From Nymphaea colorata (Eukaryota > Streptophyta > Magnoliopsida > Nymphaeales > Nymphaeaceae): a stretch of 64,000 nucleotides of DNA. The stretch covers positions 169,077 to 233,076 of the forward strand of contig NW_022204755.1 in NCBI RefSeq assembly GCF_008831285.2, written 5' to 3'. Positions within the stretch are counted from its first letter, which is position 1. Every line of letters begins with the position of its first letter. Positions 24,801 to 38,125 of this stretch are shown here, in pieces. The notes below the pieces were generated by a model. It searched no databases and was not told where the DNA came from. It saw nothing but the letters and a program-made list of their open reading frames with translations. The position numbers and the translations under genes are program-made.

Positions 24801-26808
24801 CAAACTCATGCGTAGGTCCCATTTGCATCCATTTAAACTTGTGATTTCAATCAACAAAATCAATCATTGTACATGAAATAACAAGTGAAATGCATTAGGC
24901 AAGTGATTTGCGATCAAACGAATGACGTGAATCTCATTTTTTCATACAAACTTTTAATTTGAACCATTTAGATAATTCATTATAGATGTAAAAACAAGCG
25001 AAACACATTATATTAACTGAAATTTAGCAAGTAAATAACTTAAATGTCTTCTATGTACATAAAGCTTGTGATTTCATTCCACTAAATCATTCAACATGCA
25101 TGTTTAAGCACATTCACGCATTAGTTTGTGATTCAAGTCATTCAATTGATCCCTTATTGTTAACCTAATGTGTTTCACTGTTTATTACTTTTATAAAGAA
25201 CGATTTAAATGATTGAAATCTCCAGTTCATATAGTTGAAAATGAAATCTATGTATTAGTTTTATACCTAGTACTTAATCGAAAGAATTCAACTTGTCGTT
25301 ACATCTATAGTACACGATATAAGCGATTGAAATCAGTTGTTCGTATAAACACGAGTGAGATTTAAGCGATTCATTGATCACACATATTTAATTGAATGTT
25401 TTTAACTTGTAAATGCATCCATTTTGAATGATTTACTTGATCGAAATCACAAGTTTGTATGAGAATGAATAACATTGAAGTCGTTAATTTGCTCCCTATA
25501 TTTAATCTAATGTGTTTCATTTGTTATTACATGTGTAAGTAACGATTTAAATGATTGAAATCACAAGTTCATGTGGATACAAGTGGGATCTATGCCTTTG
25601 TTTTACCCCTTTTACTTAATTCAATGAGTTCTCGTATTCAAACGAACAAAAAGTTCTACTTAGTGGACTAACTACAGGCATCAAACTAATGTATACATCG
25701 GATTTGTTTCCATATGAATTGGTGATTTCAATCAATTAAATCATAACTTATACATGTAATAACAAGTGAAACACATTACATTAACTATAAAAGAGAAAAT
25801 GAACAACTTGAATTTCGTTCATTTTCATGCAAACTTGTGACTTAAATCCACTAAATCATTCAACGTGAATGTAGCAACAAGTTAATCACTTTTAATGAAG
25901 TATGCGTGCTCAGATGAATTGCTTAAATCCCACTCGCATTGATACAAACTTGTGATTTCAATTCATTAAATACTTACTATTGATGTAACTACAAGTTCAA
26001 CTCATTGGATTGACTACAAGAGATCAAACTAATGCGTAGATCTCACTTGCATCCATTTGAACTTGTGATTTCAATCAACAAAATAAACCATTGTACATGT
26101 AATAACAAGTGAAACGCATTAGGCTAATGATAAGCGATCAAACGAATGATGTGAATCTCATTTTTTCGTACAAACTTTTAGCTTGAACCATTTAAATCAT
26201 TCGTTATAGATGTAAAAACAAGTGAAACACATTATATTAACTGAAATACAACAAGTAAATAACTTAAATGTCTTTTATGTACATACAAGCTTATGATTTC
26301 ATTCCACTAAATCATTCAACATGCATGTTTAAGCACATTAACGCATTAGTTTGTGATTCAAATCATTCAATTGATCGCTTATAGTTAACCTAATGTGTTT
26401 CACTGTTTATTACTTCTATAAAGAACGATTTAAATGATTGAAATACCAGTTCATATAGTCAAAAACAGAATCTATGCATTAATTTCTTCCCTAGTACTTA
26501 ATCAAAAGAATTCAACTTGTCGTTACATCTATAATACGCGATATAAGCGATTGAAATCAGTTGTTCGTATAAACACATGTGGGATTTAAGCTATTCATTT
26601 GATCACACATATTTAATTGAATGTTTTTAACTTGTTAGTACATCCATTTTGAATGATTTATTTGATCAAAATCACAAGTTTGTATGAGAATGAATAAAAT
26701 TCAAGTCATTATTTGCTCCCTATATTTAATCTAATGTGTTTTACTTGTTATTACATGTGTATCGAACGATTTAAATGATTGAAATCACAAGTTCATCTGC
26801 ATACAAGT

Positions 26809-27377
26809 GGGATCTATGCTTTTGTTTGACCACTTTTACTTAATTAAATGAAACAAAAAATTCTACTTAATGGAGTAACTACAAGCATCAAACTAATGTA
26901 TACATCGGATTTGTGTCCATATGAATTGGTGATTTCAATCATTTAAACATTCCTTATACATGTTATAACAAGTGAAAAACGTTAGATTAACTATAAAAGA
27001 GCAAATGAACCACTTGAATTTCGTTGATTTTCATGCAAACTTTTAATTTGAACCATTTAGATAATTCGTTATAGATGTAAAAACAAGCGAAACACATTAT
27101 AATTCGCGATATAAGCGATTGAAATCAGTTGTTCGTATAAACACGAGTGGGATTTAAGCGATTCCTTTGATCACACATATTTAATTGAATGTTTTTAACT
27201 TATTAATACATCCATTTTGAATGATTTGTTTGATCGAAATCACAAGTTTGTATGAGAATGAATAAGATTCAAGTCATTAATTTGCTCCCCTATATTTAAT
27301 CTATTAGTTGCACTTGTTATTACATGTGTAACGAACGATTTAAGTGATTGAAATCACGAGTTCATATGGAAACAAGC
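26809..27377 (+). repeat. Truncated array-1 unit (569 bp) with two deletions
   Basis: At about 27040 a forward A ends ttttcatgc and continues aaacttttaatttg, so the B, C and A monomers in between are missing with the monomer register kept. At about 27100 the A-like monomer (acattat) joins C' (aattcgcgatataagcg), removing the forward B, the B/A' inversion junction and A'. Confidence 0.8.
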
Positions 27378-28586
27378 GGGATCTATGCTTTTATTTGACC
27401 CATTTTACTTAATTCAATGAAACAAAAAGTTCTACTTATTGGACTAACTACAACCATCAAACTAATGTATACATCGGATTTGTGTCCATATGAATTGGTG
27501 ATTTCAATCATTTAAATCATTTCTTATACATGTAATAATAAGTGAAACACATTAGATTAACTATAAAAGAGTAAATGAACCACTTGAATTTCGTTCATTT
27601 TCATGCAAACTTCTGATTTAAATCCACTAAATCATTCAACGTGGATGTAGCAACAAGTTAATCACATTTAATGAAGTATGCGTGCTCAGATGAATCGCTT
27701 AAATCCCACTCGCAATGATACAAACTTCTCATTTCAATTCATTAGATCCATACTATTGATGTAACTACAAGTTCAACTCATTGGATTGACTACAAGAGAT
27801 CGAACTAATGCGTAAATCCCATTTGCATCCATTTGAACTTGTGATTTCAATCAACAAAATCAATCTTTGTACATGTAATAACAAGTGAAACGCATTACGC
27901 TAATGATAAGCGATCAAACGAATGACGTGAATCTCATTTTTTCGTACAAACTTTTAGTTTGAACCATTTAAATCATTCGTTATGGATGTAAAAATAAGCG
28001 AAACGCATTATATTAACTGAAATATAGCAAGTAAATAACTTAAATATCTTTTATGTACATACAAGCTTGTGATTTCATTCCACTAAATGATTCAACATGC
28101 ATGTTTAAGCACATTCACGCATTGGTTGTGATTCAAATCATTCAATTGATCCCTTATAGTTAACGTAATGTGTTTCACTGTTCATTACTTATATAAAGAA
28201 CGATTTAAATGATTGAAATCCCCAGTTCATAAATTTAAAAATGGAATCTATGGATTAGTTTTATCCCTGGTACTTAATCGAAAGAATTCAACTTGTCGTT
28301 ACATCTATAGTACGCGATATAAGCGATTGAAATCAGTTGTTCGTATAAACACGAGTGGGATTTAAGCGATTCATTTGATCACACATATTTAATTGACTGT
28401 TTTTAACTTGTTAATACATCCATTTTGAATGATTTACTTGTTCGAAATCACAAGTTTGTATGAGAATGAATAAGATTCAAGTCGTTAATTTGCTCCCCTA
28501 TATTTAATCTAATGTGTTTCACTTGTTATTACATGTGTAAGTAACGATTTAAATGATTGAAATCACAAGTTCATATGGATACAAGT

Positions 28587-31500
28587 GGGATCTATGCTTT
28601 TGTTTGACCACATTTACTTTATTCAATGAGTTCTCATATTCAAATGAACAAAAAGTTCTACTTATTGGACTAACTACAAGCATCAAACTAATGTATACAT
28701 CGGATTTGTGTTCACATGAATTGGTGATTTCAATCATTTAAATCATTTCTTATACATGTAATAACAAGTGAAACACATTAGATTTACTATAAAAGGCAAA
28801 TGAACCACTTGAATTTCGTTCAGTTTCATGCAAACTTGTGATTTAAATCCACTAAATCATTCAACGTGGATGTAGCAAAAAGTTAATCACATTCAATAAA
28901 GTATGCGTGCTCAGATGAATCGCTTAAATCCCACTCGCATTGATACAAACTTTTGATTTCGATTCATTAGATCCTTACTATTGATGTAACTAGAAGTTCA
29001 ACTAATTGGATAGACTGAAGAGATCAAACTAATGCGTAGATCCCATTTGCATCCATTTAAACTTGTGATTTTAATCAACAAAATCAATCATTGTACATGT
29101 AATAACAAGTGAAACGCATTACGATAATGATAAGCGATCAAACGAATGACGTGAATCTCATTTTTTCGTACAAACTTTTAGTTTGAACCATTTAAATCAT
29201 TCGTTATAGATGTAATAACAAGCGAAACACGTTATATTAACTGAAATACAACAAGTAAATAACTTAAATGTCATTTATGTTCATACAAGTTTCTAATTTC
29301 ATTCCACTAAATCATTCAACATGCACGTTTAAGCACATTCACGCATATAAAGAACGAATATAAATGATTGAAATCACCAGTTCAAATAGTTAAAAATGAA
29401 ATTTATCTATTAGTTTTATCCCTAGTGCTTAATCGAAAGAATTCAACTTCTCGTTACATGTATAGTACGCGATATAAGTGATTGAAATCAGATGTTCGTA
29501 TAAACACGTGTGGGATTTAAGTGAATCATTTGATCACACATATTTAATTGAATGTTTTTAACTTGTTAATACAACCATTTTGAATCATTTATTTGATTGA
29601 AATCACATGTTTGTATGAGAATGAATAAGATTCAAGTCGTTAATTTGCTCCCCTATTTTAATCTAATGTGTCTCACTTGTTATTACATGTGTAAGTAACG
29701 ATTTAAATGATTGAAATCACAAGTTCATATGGATATAAGTGGGATCTATGCTTTTGTTTGACCCTTTTTACTTAATTCAATGAGTTCTCGTATTCAAACG
29801 AACAAAAAGTTCTACTTATTGGACTAACTACAAGGATCAAACTAATGTATACATCGGATTTGTGTCCATATGAATTGGTGATTTCAATCATTTAAATCAT
29901 TTCTTATACATGTAATAACAAGTGAAACACATTAGATTAACTATAAAAGAGCAAATGAACCACTTGAATTTTGGTCATTTTCATGCAAACTTGTGATTTC
30001 AATCCACTAAATCATTCAACATGGATGTAGCAACAAGTTAATCACATTTAATGAAGTATGCGTGCTCGGATGAATTGCTTAAATCCCACTCGCAATGATA
30101 CAAACTTGTGATTTCAATTCATTAGATCCGTACTATTGATGTAACTACAAGTTCAACTCATTGGATTGACTACAAGAGATCAAATTAATGCGTAGATCCC
30201 ATTTGCATCCATTTGAACTTGTGATTTCAATAAACAAAATCAATCCTTATACATGTAATGACAAGTGAAACGCATTACGCTAATGATAAGCGATCAAACG
30301 AATGACGTGAATCTCATTTTTTCGTACAAACTTTTAATTTGAACAATTTAAATCACTCGTTATAGACGTAAAAACAAGCGAAACACATTATATTAACTGA
30401 AATACAGCAAGTAAATAACTTAAATATCTTTTATGTACATGCAAGCTTGTGATTTCATTCCACTAAATCATTCAACTTGCATGTTTAAGCACATTAACGT
30501 ATTTGTTTGTTATTCAAATCATTCAATTGATCCCTTATAGTTAACCTAATGTGTTTCACTGTTAATTACTTCTATAAAGAACAATTTAAATGATTGAAAT
30601 CCCCAGTTCATATAGTTAAAAATGGAATCTATGGATTAGTTTCTTCCCTAGTACTTAATCGAAAGAATTCAACTTGTCGTTACATCTATAGTACGCGATA
30701 TAAGCGATTGAAATCAATTGTTCATATAAACACGAGTGGTATTTAAGCGATTCATTTGATCACACATATTTAATTGACTGTTTTTAACTTGTTAATTCAT
30801 CCATTTTGAATGATTTACTTGATCGAAATCACAAGTTTGTATGAGAATGAATAAGATTAAAGTCGTTAATTTGCTCCCCTATATTTAATGTAATGTGTTT
30901 CAATTGTTATTACATGTGTAAGTAACGATTTAAATGATTGAAATTACAAGTTGATATGAATACAAGTGGGATCTATGCTTTTGTTTGACCCCTTTTACTT
31001 AATTCAATGTGTTCTCGTATTCAAACGAATAAAAAGTTCTACTTATTGGACTAACAACAAGCATCAAACTAATGTATAAATCGGATTTGTTTCACATGAA
31101 TTGGTGATTTCAGTCATTTAAATCATTTCTTATACATGTAATAACAAGTGAAACACATTAGATTAACTATAATAGAGTAAATGAACTATTTGAATTTCGT
31201 TGATTTTCATGCAAACTTGTGATTTAAATCCACTAAATCATTCAACATGGATGTAGCATCAAGTTAATCACATTCAATGAAGTATGCGTGCTCAGATGAA
31301 TCGCTCAAATCCCACTCGCATTGATACAAACTTGTGATTTCAATTCATTAGATCCTTACTATTGATGTAACTACAAGTTCAACTCGTTGGATTGACTACA
31401 AGAGATCAAACTAATGCGTAGATCCCATTTGCATCCATTTGAACTTGTGATTTCAAAAGACAAAATAAATCATTGTACATGTAATAACAAGTGAAACGGA

Positions 31501-34500
31501 TTACGCTAATGATAAGCGATCAAACGAATGACGTGAATCTCATTTCTTCGTACAATCTTTTAATTTAAACCATTTAAATCATTCGTTATAGATGTAAAAA
31601 CAAGCGAAACACATTATATTAACTGAAATACAACAAGTAAATAACTTAAATGTCTTTTATGTTCATACAAGTTTGTGATTTCATTCCACTAAATCATTCA
31701 ACATGCATGTTTAAGCACATTAACTCATTAGTTTGTGATTCAAGTCATTCAATTGATCCCTTATAGTTAACCTAATGTGTTTCACTGTTTATTACTTATA
31801 TAAAGAACGATTTAAATGACTGAAATCACCAGTTCAAATAGTTAAAAATGAAATCTATGCAATAGTTTTATCCCTAGTACTTAATCGAATGAATTCAACT
31901 TGTCGTTACATGTATAGTACGCGATATAAGCGATTGAAATCAGTTGTTCGTATAAACACGAGTGAGATTTAAGCGATTCATTTGATCACACATATTTAAT
32001 TGAATGTTTTTAACTTGTTAATACAACCATTTTGAATGATTTATTTGATTGAAATCACAAGTTTGTATGACAATGAATAAGATTCAAGTCGTTAATTTGC
32101 TCCCATATATTTAATCTAATGTGTTTCACTTGTTATTACACATGTAAGTAACGATTTAAATGATTGAAATCACAAGTTCATATGGATATAAGTGGGATCT
32201 ATGCTTTTGTTTGACCTTTTTTACTTAATTCAATGAGTTCTCGTATTCAAACGAACAAAAAGTTCTACTTATTGGACTAACTACAAGCATCACACTAATG
32301 TATACATCGAATTTGTGTCCACATGAATTGGTGATTTCAATCATTTAAATCATTTCTTATACATGTAATAACAAGTGAAACACATTAGATTAACTATAAA
32401 AGAGCAAATGAACCACTTGAATTTCGTTTATTTTCATGCAAACTTGTGATTTCAATCCACTAAATCATTCAACATGGATGTAGCAACAAGTTAATCACAT
32501 TTAATGAAGTATGCGTGCTCAGATGAATCGATTAAATCCCACTCGCAATGATACAAAGTTGTGATTTCAATTCATTAGATCCATACTATTATGTAACTAC
32601 AAGTTCAACTAATTGGATTGACTACAAGAGATCAAAAAAATGCGTAAATCCCATCTGCATCCATTTGAACTTGTGATTTCAATCAACAAAATCAATCCTT
32701 GTACATGTAATGACAAGTGAAACGCATTACGCTAATGATAAGCGATCAAACGAATGACGTGAATCTCATTTTTTCGTACAAACTTTTAATTTGAACCATT
32801 TAAATCATTCGTTATAGAGGTAAAAACAAGCAAAACACATTATATTAACTGAAATACAGCAAGTAAATAACTTAAATATCTTTTATGTACATACAAGCTT
32901 GTGATTTCATTCCACTAAATCATTCAACATGCATGTTTTAGCACATTCACGCATTAGTTTGTGATTCAAGTCATTCAATTGATCCCTTATAGTTAACCTA
33001 ATGTGTTTCACTTTTTATTACTTCTATAAAGAACGATTTAAATGATTGAAATCACCAGTTCATATAGTTAAAAAAGTAATCTATGCATTAGTTTCTTCCT
33101 TAGTACTTAATCGAAAGAATTCAACATGTCGTTACATTTATAGTACGTGATATAAGGGATTGAAGTCAGTTGTTCGTATAAACACGAGTGGGATTTAAGC
33201 GATTCATTTGATCACACATATTTAATTGAATGTTTTTAACTTTTTAATACATCCATTTTGAATGATTTATTTGATCAAAATCACAACTTTGTATGAGAAT
33301 GAATAAGATTCAAGTCGTTAATTTGCTCCCCTATATTTAATCTAATGTGTTTCACTTGTTATTACTTGTGTAACGAACGATTTAAATGATTGAAATCACA
33401 AGTTGATATGGATACAAGTGGGATCTATGCTTTTGTTTGAACCATTTTACTTAATTCAATGAGTTCTCGTATTCAAACGAACAAAAAGTTCTACTTATTG
33501 GACTAACAACAAGCATCAAACTAATGTATAAATCGGATTTGTGTCCATATGAATTGGTGATTTCAATCATTTAAATCATTTCTTATACATGTAATAACAA
33601 GTGAAACACATTAGATTAACTATAAAAGAGCAGATGAACCACTTGAATTTCGTTGATTTTCATGCAAACTTGCGATTTAAATCCATTAAATCATTCAACA
33701 TGGATGTAGCAACAAGTTAATCACATTCAATGAAGTATGCGTGCTCAGATGAATCGCTCAAATCCCACTCTTATTGATACAAACTTGTGATTTCAATTCA
33801 TTAGATCCTTACTATTGATGTAACTACAAGTTCAACTCATTGGATTGACTACAAGAGATCAAACTAATGCGTAGATCCCATTTGCATCCATTTGAACTTG
33901 TGATTTCAATCAACAAAATCAATCATTGTACAAGTAATAACAAGTGAAACGCATTACGATAATGATAAGCGATCAAACGAATGACGTGAATCTCATTTTT
34001 TCGTACAAACTTTTAGTTTGAACCATTTAAATCATTCGTTATAGATGTAATAACAAGCGAAACACGTTATATTAACTGAAATAGAGCAAGTAAATAACGT
34101 AAATGTCATTTATGTTCATACAAGCTTGTAATTTCATTCCACTAAATCATTCAACATGCATGTTTAAGCACATTCACGCATTAGTTTGTGATTCAAGTCA
34201 TTCAATTGATCCCTTATAGTTAACCATTACTGTTTATTACTTATATAAAAAACGATTTAAATGACTGAAATCACCAGTACAAATAGTTAAAAATGAAATC
34301 TATCCATTAGTTTTATCCCTAGTGCTTAATCGAAAGAATTCAACTTGTCATTACATGTATAGTACGCGATATAAGCGATTGAAATCAGTTGTTCGTATAA
34401 ACATGAGTGAGATTTAAGTGATTCATTTGATCACACATATTTAATTGAATGTTTTTAACTTGTTAATACAACCATTTTGAATGATTTATTTGATTGAAAT

Positions 34501-35942
34501 CACATGTTTGTATGAGAATGAATAAGATTCAAGTCGTGAATTTGCTCCCCTATAATTAATCTAATGTGTTTCACTTGTTATTACATGTGTAAGTAACGAT
34601 TTAAATGATTAAAATCACAAGTTCATATGGATATAAGTGGGATCTATGCTTTTGTTTGACCCTTTTTACTTAATTCAATGAGTTCTCGTATTCAAACGAA
34701 CAAAAAGTTCAACTTATTGGACTAACTACAAGCATCAAACTAATGTATACATCGGATTTGTGTCCATATGAATTGGTGATTTCAATCATTTCTTATACAT
34801 GTAATAACAAGTGAAACACATTAGATTAACTATAAAAGAGGAAATGAACCACTTGAATTTTGTTCATTTTCATGCAAACTTGTTATTTCAATCCACTAAA
34901 TCATTCAACATGGATGTAGCAACAAGTTAATCACATTTAATGAAGTATGCGTGCTCAGATGAATCGCTTAAATCCCACTCGCAATGATACAAACGTGTGA
35001 TTTCAATTCATTAGATCCATACTATTGATGTAACTACAAGTTCAACTCATTGGATTCACTACAAGAGATCAAAATAATGCGTAGATCACATTGGCATCCA
35101 TTTGAACTTGTGATTACAATAAACAAAATCAATCCTTGTACATGTAATGACAAGTGAAACGCATTACGCTAATGATAAGCGATCAAACGAATGACGTGAA
35201 TCTCATTTTTTCGTACAAACTTTTAATTTGAACCATTTAAATCATTCGTTATAGATGTAAAAACAACCGAAACACATTATATTAACTGAAATAGAGCAAG
35301 TAAATAACTTAAATATCTTTTATGTACATACAAGCTTGTGATTTCATTCCACTAAATCATTCAACATGCATGTTTAAGCACTTTAATGCATTTGTTTGTG
35401 ATTCAGATCATTCAATTGATCCCTTATAGTTAACCTAATGTGCTTCACTGTTCATTACTTCTATAAAGAACGATTTAAATGATTGAAATCCCCAGTTCAT
35501 ATAGTTAAAAATGGAATCTATGGATTAGTTTTATCCCTAGTGCTTAATCAAAAGAATTCAACTTGTCGTTACATGTATATTATGCGATATAAGCGATTGA
35601 AATCAGTTGTTCGTACAAACACGAGTGGGATTTAGGCGATTCATTTGATCACACATATTCAATTGACTATTTTTAACTTGTTAATACATCCATTTTGAAT
35701 GATTTACTTGATTGAAATCACATGTTTGTATGAGAATGAATAAGATTCAAGTCGTTAATTTGCTCTCCTATATTTAATCTAATGTGTTTCACTTGTTATT
35801 ACTTGTCTAAGTAACGATTTAAATGATTGAAATCACAAGTTCATATGGATACAAGTGGGATCTATGCTTTTGTTTGACCCCTTTTACTTAATTCAATTAG
35901 TTCTCGTATTCAAACGAACAAAAAGTTCTACTTATTGGACTA
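28587..35942 (+). repeat. Right-hand subdomain of array 1 with a ~2.45-kb dimer period
   Basis: Successive units alternate gatac and gatat before the aagtggg marker (28587 gatac, 29741 gatat, 30968 atac, 32194 gatat, 33420 gatac, 34639 gatat, 35857 gatac). A second marker, cgcaatgata versus cgcattgata, alternates in step except for one variant unit near 33770. Same-type units are 2,437-2,453 bp apart. All units here carry the 17-bp junction segment. The 29741 unit has lost about 70 bp near 29346. Confidence 0.75.
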
Positions 35943-36261
35943 CGTGTTTTTTTTGTCACAAAGTACAAGTATACTGCCTTTGAATTCAATAAAAAACAAC
36001 TTAAATTATGAGATTTAACATATAAAATATGCTAAAGGCAGTCATAGAAATTCAAATTTAGCATTTGCCTTTCTCAAGATGCTTTTCATTTTCCAGATAG
36101 TGGTGAAACGTACAGTTCATTAAGTACCTATGTGGGTTCAAAGGTATAGCTAGAATTTTTTCATGATAGGAGCTGAACTATAGTTTCATAATTTTAACTG
36201 GGGTCGATATATAATTTTTCAAATTTTTTATATATGTTAAATTAAAATTTTTAAAAATTGG

Positions 36262-36263
<2 letters not shown>

Positions 36264-36306
<43 letters not shown>

Positions 36307-36307
36307 G
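36264..36307. repeat. (TA)n microsatellite
   Basis: An almost uninterrupted TA run of about 36 bases is followed by gtatatat. Confidence 0.9.
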
Positions 36308-36905
36308 GATTTAATTTAGATTTGGAGCTGTAAAAAACAATAGAACTGGAGACCATTTGCAATTTGCTTACCAACACATAAAAAGAGTGAATTGTGTGGA
36401 CCACTTGGTGCATGGAAGACATATGCACAAAAAAAAAGGAAGGAGATAAGGTATTTTGGAAATTTTTAAAAAAATGTTCTTTTTGGTGTTTTAACTTTTT
36501 TCGATTTCCTTCTTCATACCTACGAAAAGTACACTTTTTTCTATTGACAATAGGCATTTTAATCATGACCATGCTTACGTAATCAGTGCAGTCATGAAAT
36601 TGCAATGGTACAACTACTTCGTAGAGAACCAAATCCAAGGAGCACTGTAGTATTTTATGCTTGTTCATCACTGCCCAATTGATACACCCAGATTCCAGAT
36701 GGATTTAATTTTGAAATTTGTTTACCACATTCAACCTCGAAAGATACAAATTTATAGATATGAAAAAAAAACGAGAGACTGGGTACATGAGAATTTCGAA
36801 TTAGCAAATTTAATTGTTCGAAATTTATCAAAATATGATTGGGTCATGAAATTCAATCCATGTCCAAAAATTGATTCTAGACACACCCTTTTAATTTCGT
36901 TCGTG

Positions 36906-36981
36906 GAGAGAGAGAAAGAGACAGAGATAGAGTGTGCATACATATATATATATATATATATATATGGGAGAGAGAGAGAGT
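36906..36981. repeat. Compound (AG)n-(TA)n-(GA)n microsatellite
   Basis: Imperfect AG repeats at 36906-36932, TA repeats at about 36942-36965 and GA repeats at 36967-36980. Confidence 0.9.
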
Positions 36982-37221
36982 GGGAAGGCCATGAAAGAAC
37001 AATTTTGTTGCAATAAACATTATAATGATATTAGGGGTGGGGTATAATGGTTGCAAACTTATTTTGATCTCAATTATTAGCTTGGTTCACGTGCCAAATT
37101 ACTTTAAGGCAATATCTAAATGGTTAGATTGTTTAAAATATTGTTTTGAACGTTGAATTTAACACAAGTAATTGTTCGATTGGTTCAACCATCCTTTGCC
37201 AAGTGTCATTTGTAATGTCAT

Positions 37222-37232
37222 GCTTCTCTCTG

Positions 37233-37331
<99 letters not shown>

Positions 37332-37340
37332 CGCGCACAC
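37222..37340. repeat. Compound (TC)n-(TA)n-(GT)n-(GC)n microsatellite
   Basis: About 35 bases of TC, about 50 of TA with one slip near 37288, 20 of GT, then gcgcgcacac. The end gtgtgcgcgcacac is a perfect 14-bp palindrome. The GT/GC part is alternating purine-pyrimidine. Confidence 0.9.
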
Positions 37341-37740
37341 CTCATTGCCTATCTTAACATTATACGATGGTTGGATCTGGTTAATGGATTCAATATGTAC
37401 TTTCGCAATTGAGTCCAAATTCGACTCTAAAGTCCATAAAATTATTTGTAACTACTTTTTATTGATACCCAATATCCAAGGAAAATTTGATTCAACATCA
37501 TACATGTAAATTACGTTTGCATAATGAAATAATATAAACAAAGGATTCCCAAGAAATCTGATGAACCTGAAAAAGGGAACTCTAAGAGATGTAGCCTTTG
37601 ATTGGGGGATCTTTCCACCTGATTTATTTAGCAGCAAGTAAATTAATAAATTTAATTCTTGTTTAGCACGACTTAATAAAAAAATGAATGATTGAGTATT
37701 ATAAACATGTTCACCATATGGAAGAGAAAAGTATTTGACT

Positions 37741-38125
37741 TATTTAAATAATTGATCATGGATGTAATAACATGTGAAACACGTTAGGTTAACTATAAGA
37801 CACCAAATGAATCACTCGAATCACATTCATTTTCATACAAACTTGTGATTTTAGTTCACTTAATCAAGCAACATGGATGTAACAAAAAGTTAAGCACATT
37901 CAATTTAGTATGTGTGATCATTTGAATCACTTAAATCGCACTTGTATTGATACGAACTTGTAATTTCAATCCTTTAGATCGTGCACTATAGTCGTACCAA
38001 TACGAGTCAGATTTAAGTGATTCATATGATCACGCATACTTTATTGAATGTACTTGACTTATTGTTATATCCATGTTAAATGATTTAGTAGATTGAAATC
38101 ACAGGCTTGCATGAAAATGAATGAG
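37741..38125 (+). repeat. Satellite island of array-2 type
   Basis: Contiguous with the array-2 pattern: part of A (gatcatggatgtaataacatg), B, a cut C ending gtcgtaccaat, then reversed B and the start of reversed A. The same order and words recur at about 45770-46118 and 58640-59015. It is separated from array 2 by a 4.75-kb non-satellite block. Confidence 0.9.
38011..38125 (+). repeat. Left copy of a 115-bp direct repeat flanking the inserted block
   Basis: Runs from atttaagtgattcatatg to aaaatgaatgag and is nearly identical to 42881-42995. The length equals one satellite monomer, although the end points are not at the usual A/B/C boundaries. Confidence 0.75.

Larger units (their letters stand above)
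4059..35942 (+). repeat. Satellite array 1: ~1.2-kb higher-order repeat with inverted halves
   Basis: The marker gggatctatg recurs 28 times (for example 4086, 5311, 7953, 9174, 10381, 11606, 12811, 18253, 20726, 21935, 23155, 25585, 28587, 30968, 32194, 33420, 35857). Intact intervals are about 1,186-1,246 bp, most near 1,205-1,226. Each unit is composed of ~115-bp monomers sharing the core (a)aacttgtgatttcaatc...gatgtaacaacaag. They fall into types A (continuing gtgaaacacattagg), B (ttaagcacattcaatt) and C (ttcaactcattggac). Within one unit about seven monomers read forward and about five read reversed. The array is AT-rich, has no sustained coding sequence, and ends at 35942 inside a C monomer. 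Local deletions and duplications are listed separately. Its role is unknown; centromeric, pericentromeric or knob satellite are all possible. Confidence 0.95.
35943..37740. other. AT-rich intervening DNA with microsatellites
   Basis: Non-satellite sequence between array 1 and the satellite island. Open frames here are short and mostly translate simple repeats. I recognise no gene or transposon domain. Confidence 0.6.

Noticed and set aside
4059-35942. CRISPR-like or bacterial repeat array
   Set aside because: Repeats are ~115 bp without unique spacers, the unit is 1.2 kb, and the neighbouring sequence is a plant exon and plant transposons.
36237-36671. 144-residue minus-strand open frame
   Set aside because: Its C-terminal part translates the TA microsatellite and the rest shows no family features.
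37133-37412. Overlapping open frames on both strands with Ser/Leu, Tyr/Ile and Cys/Val runs
   Set aside because: They are translations of the TC, TA and GT microsatellite.
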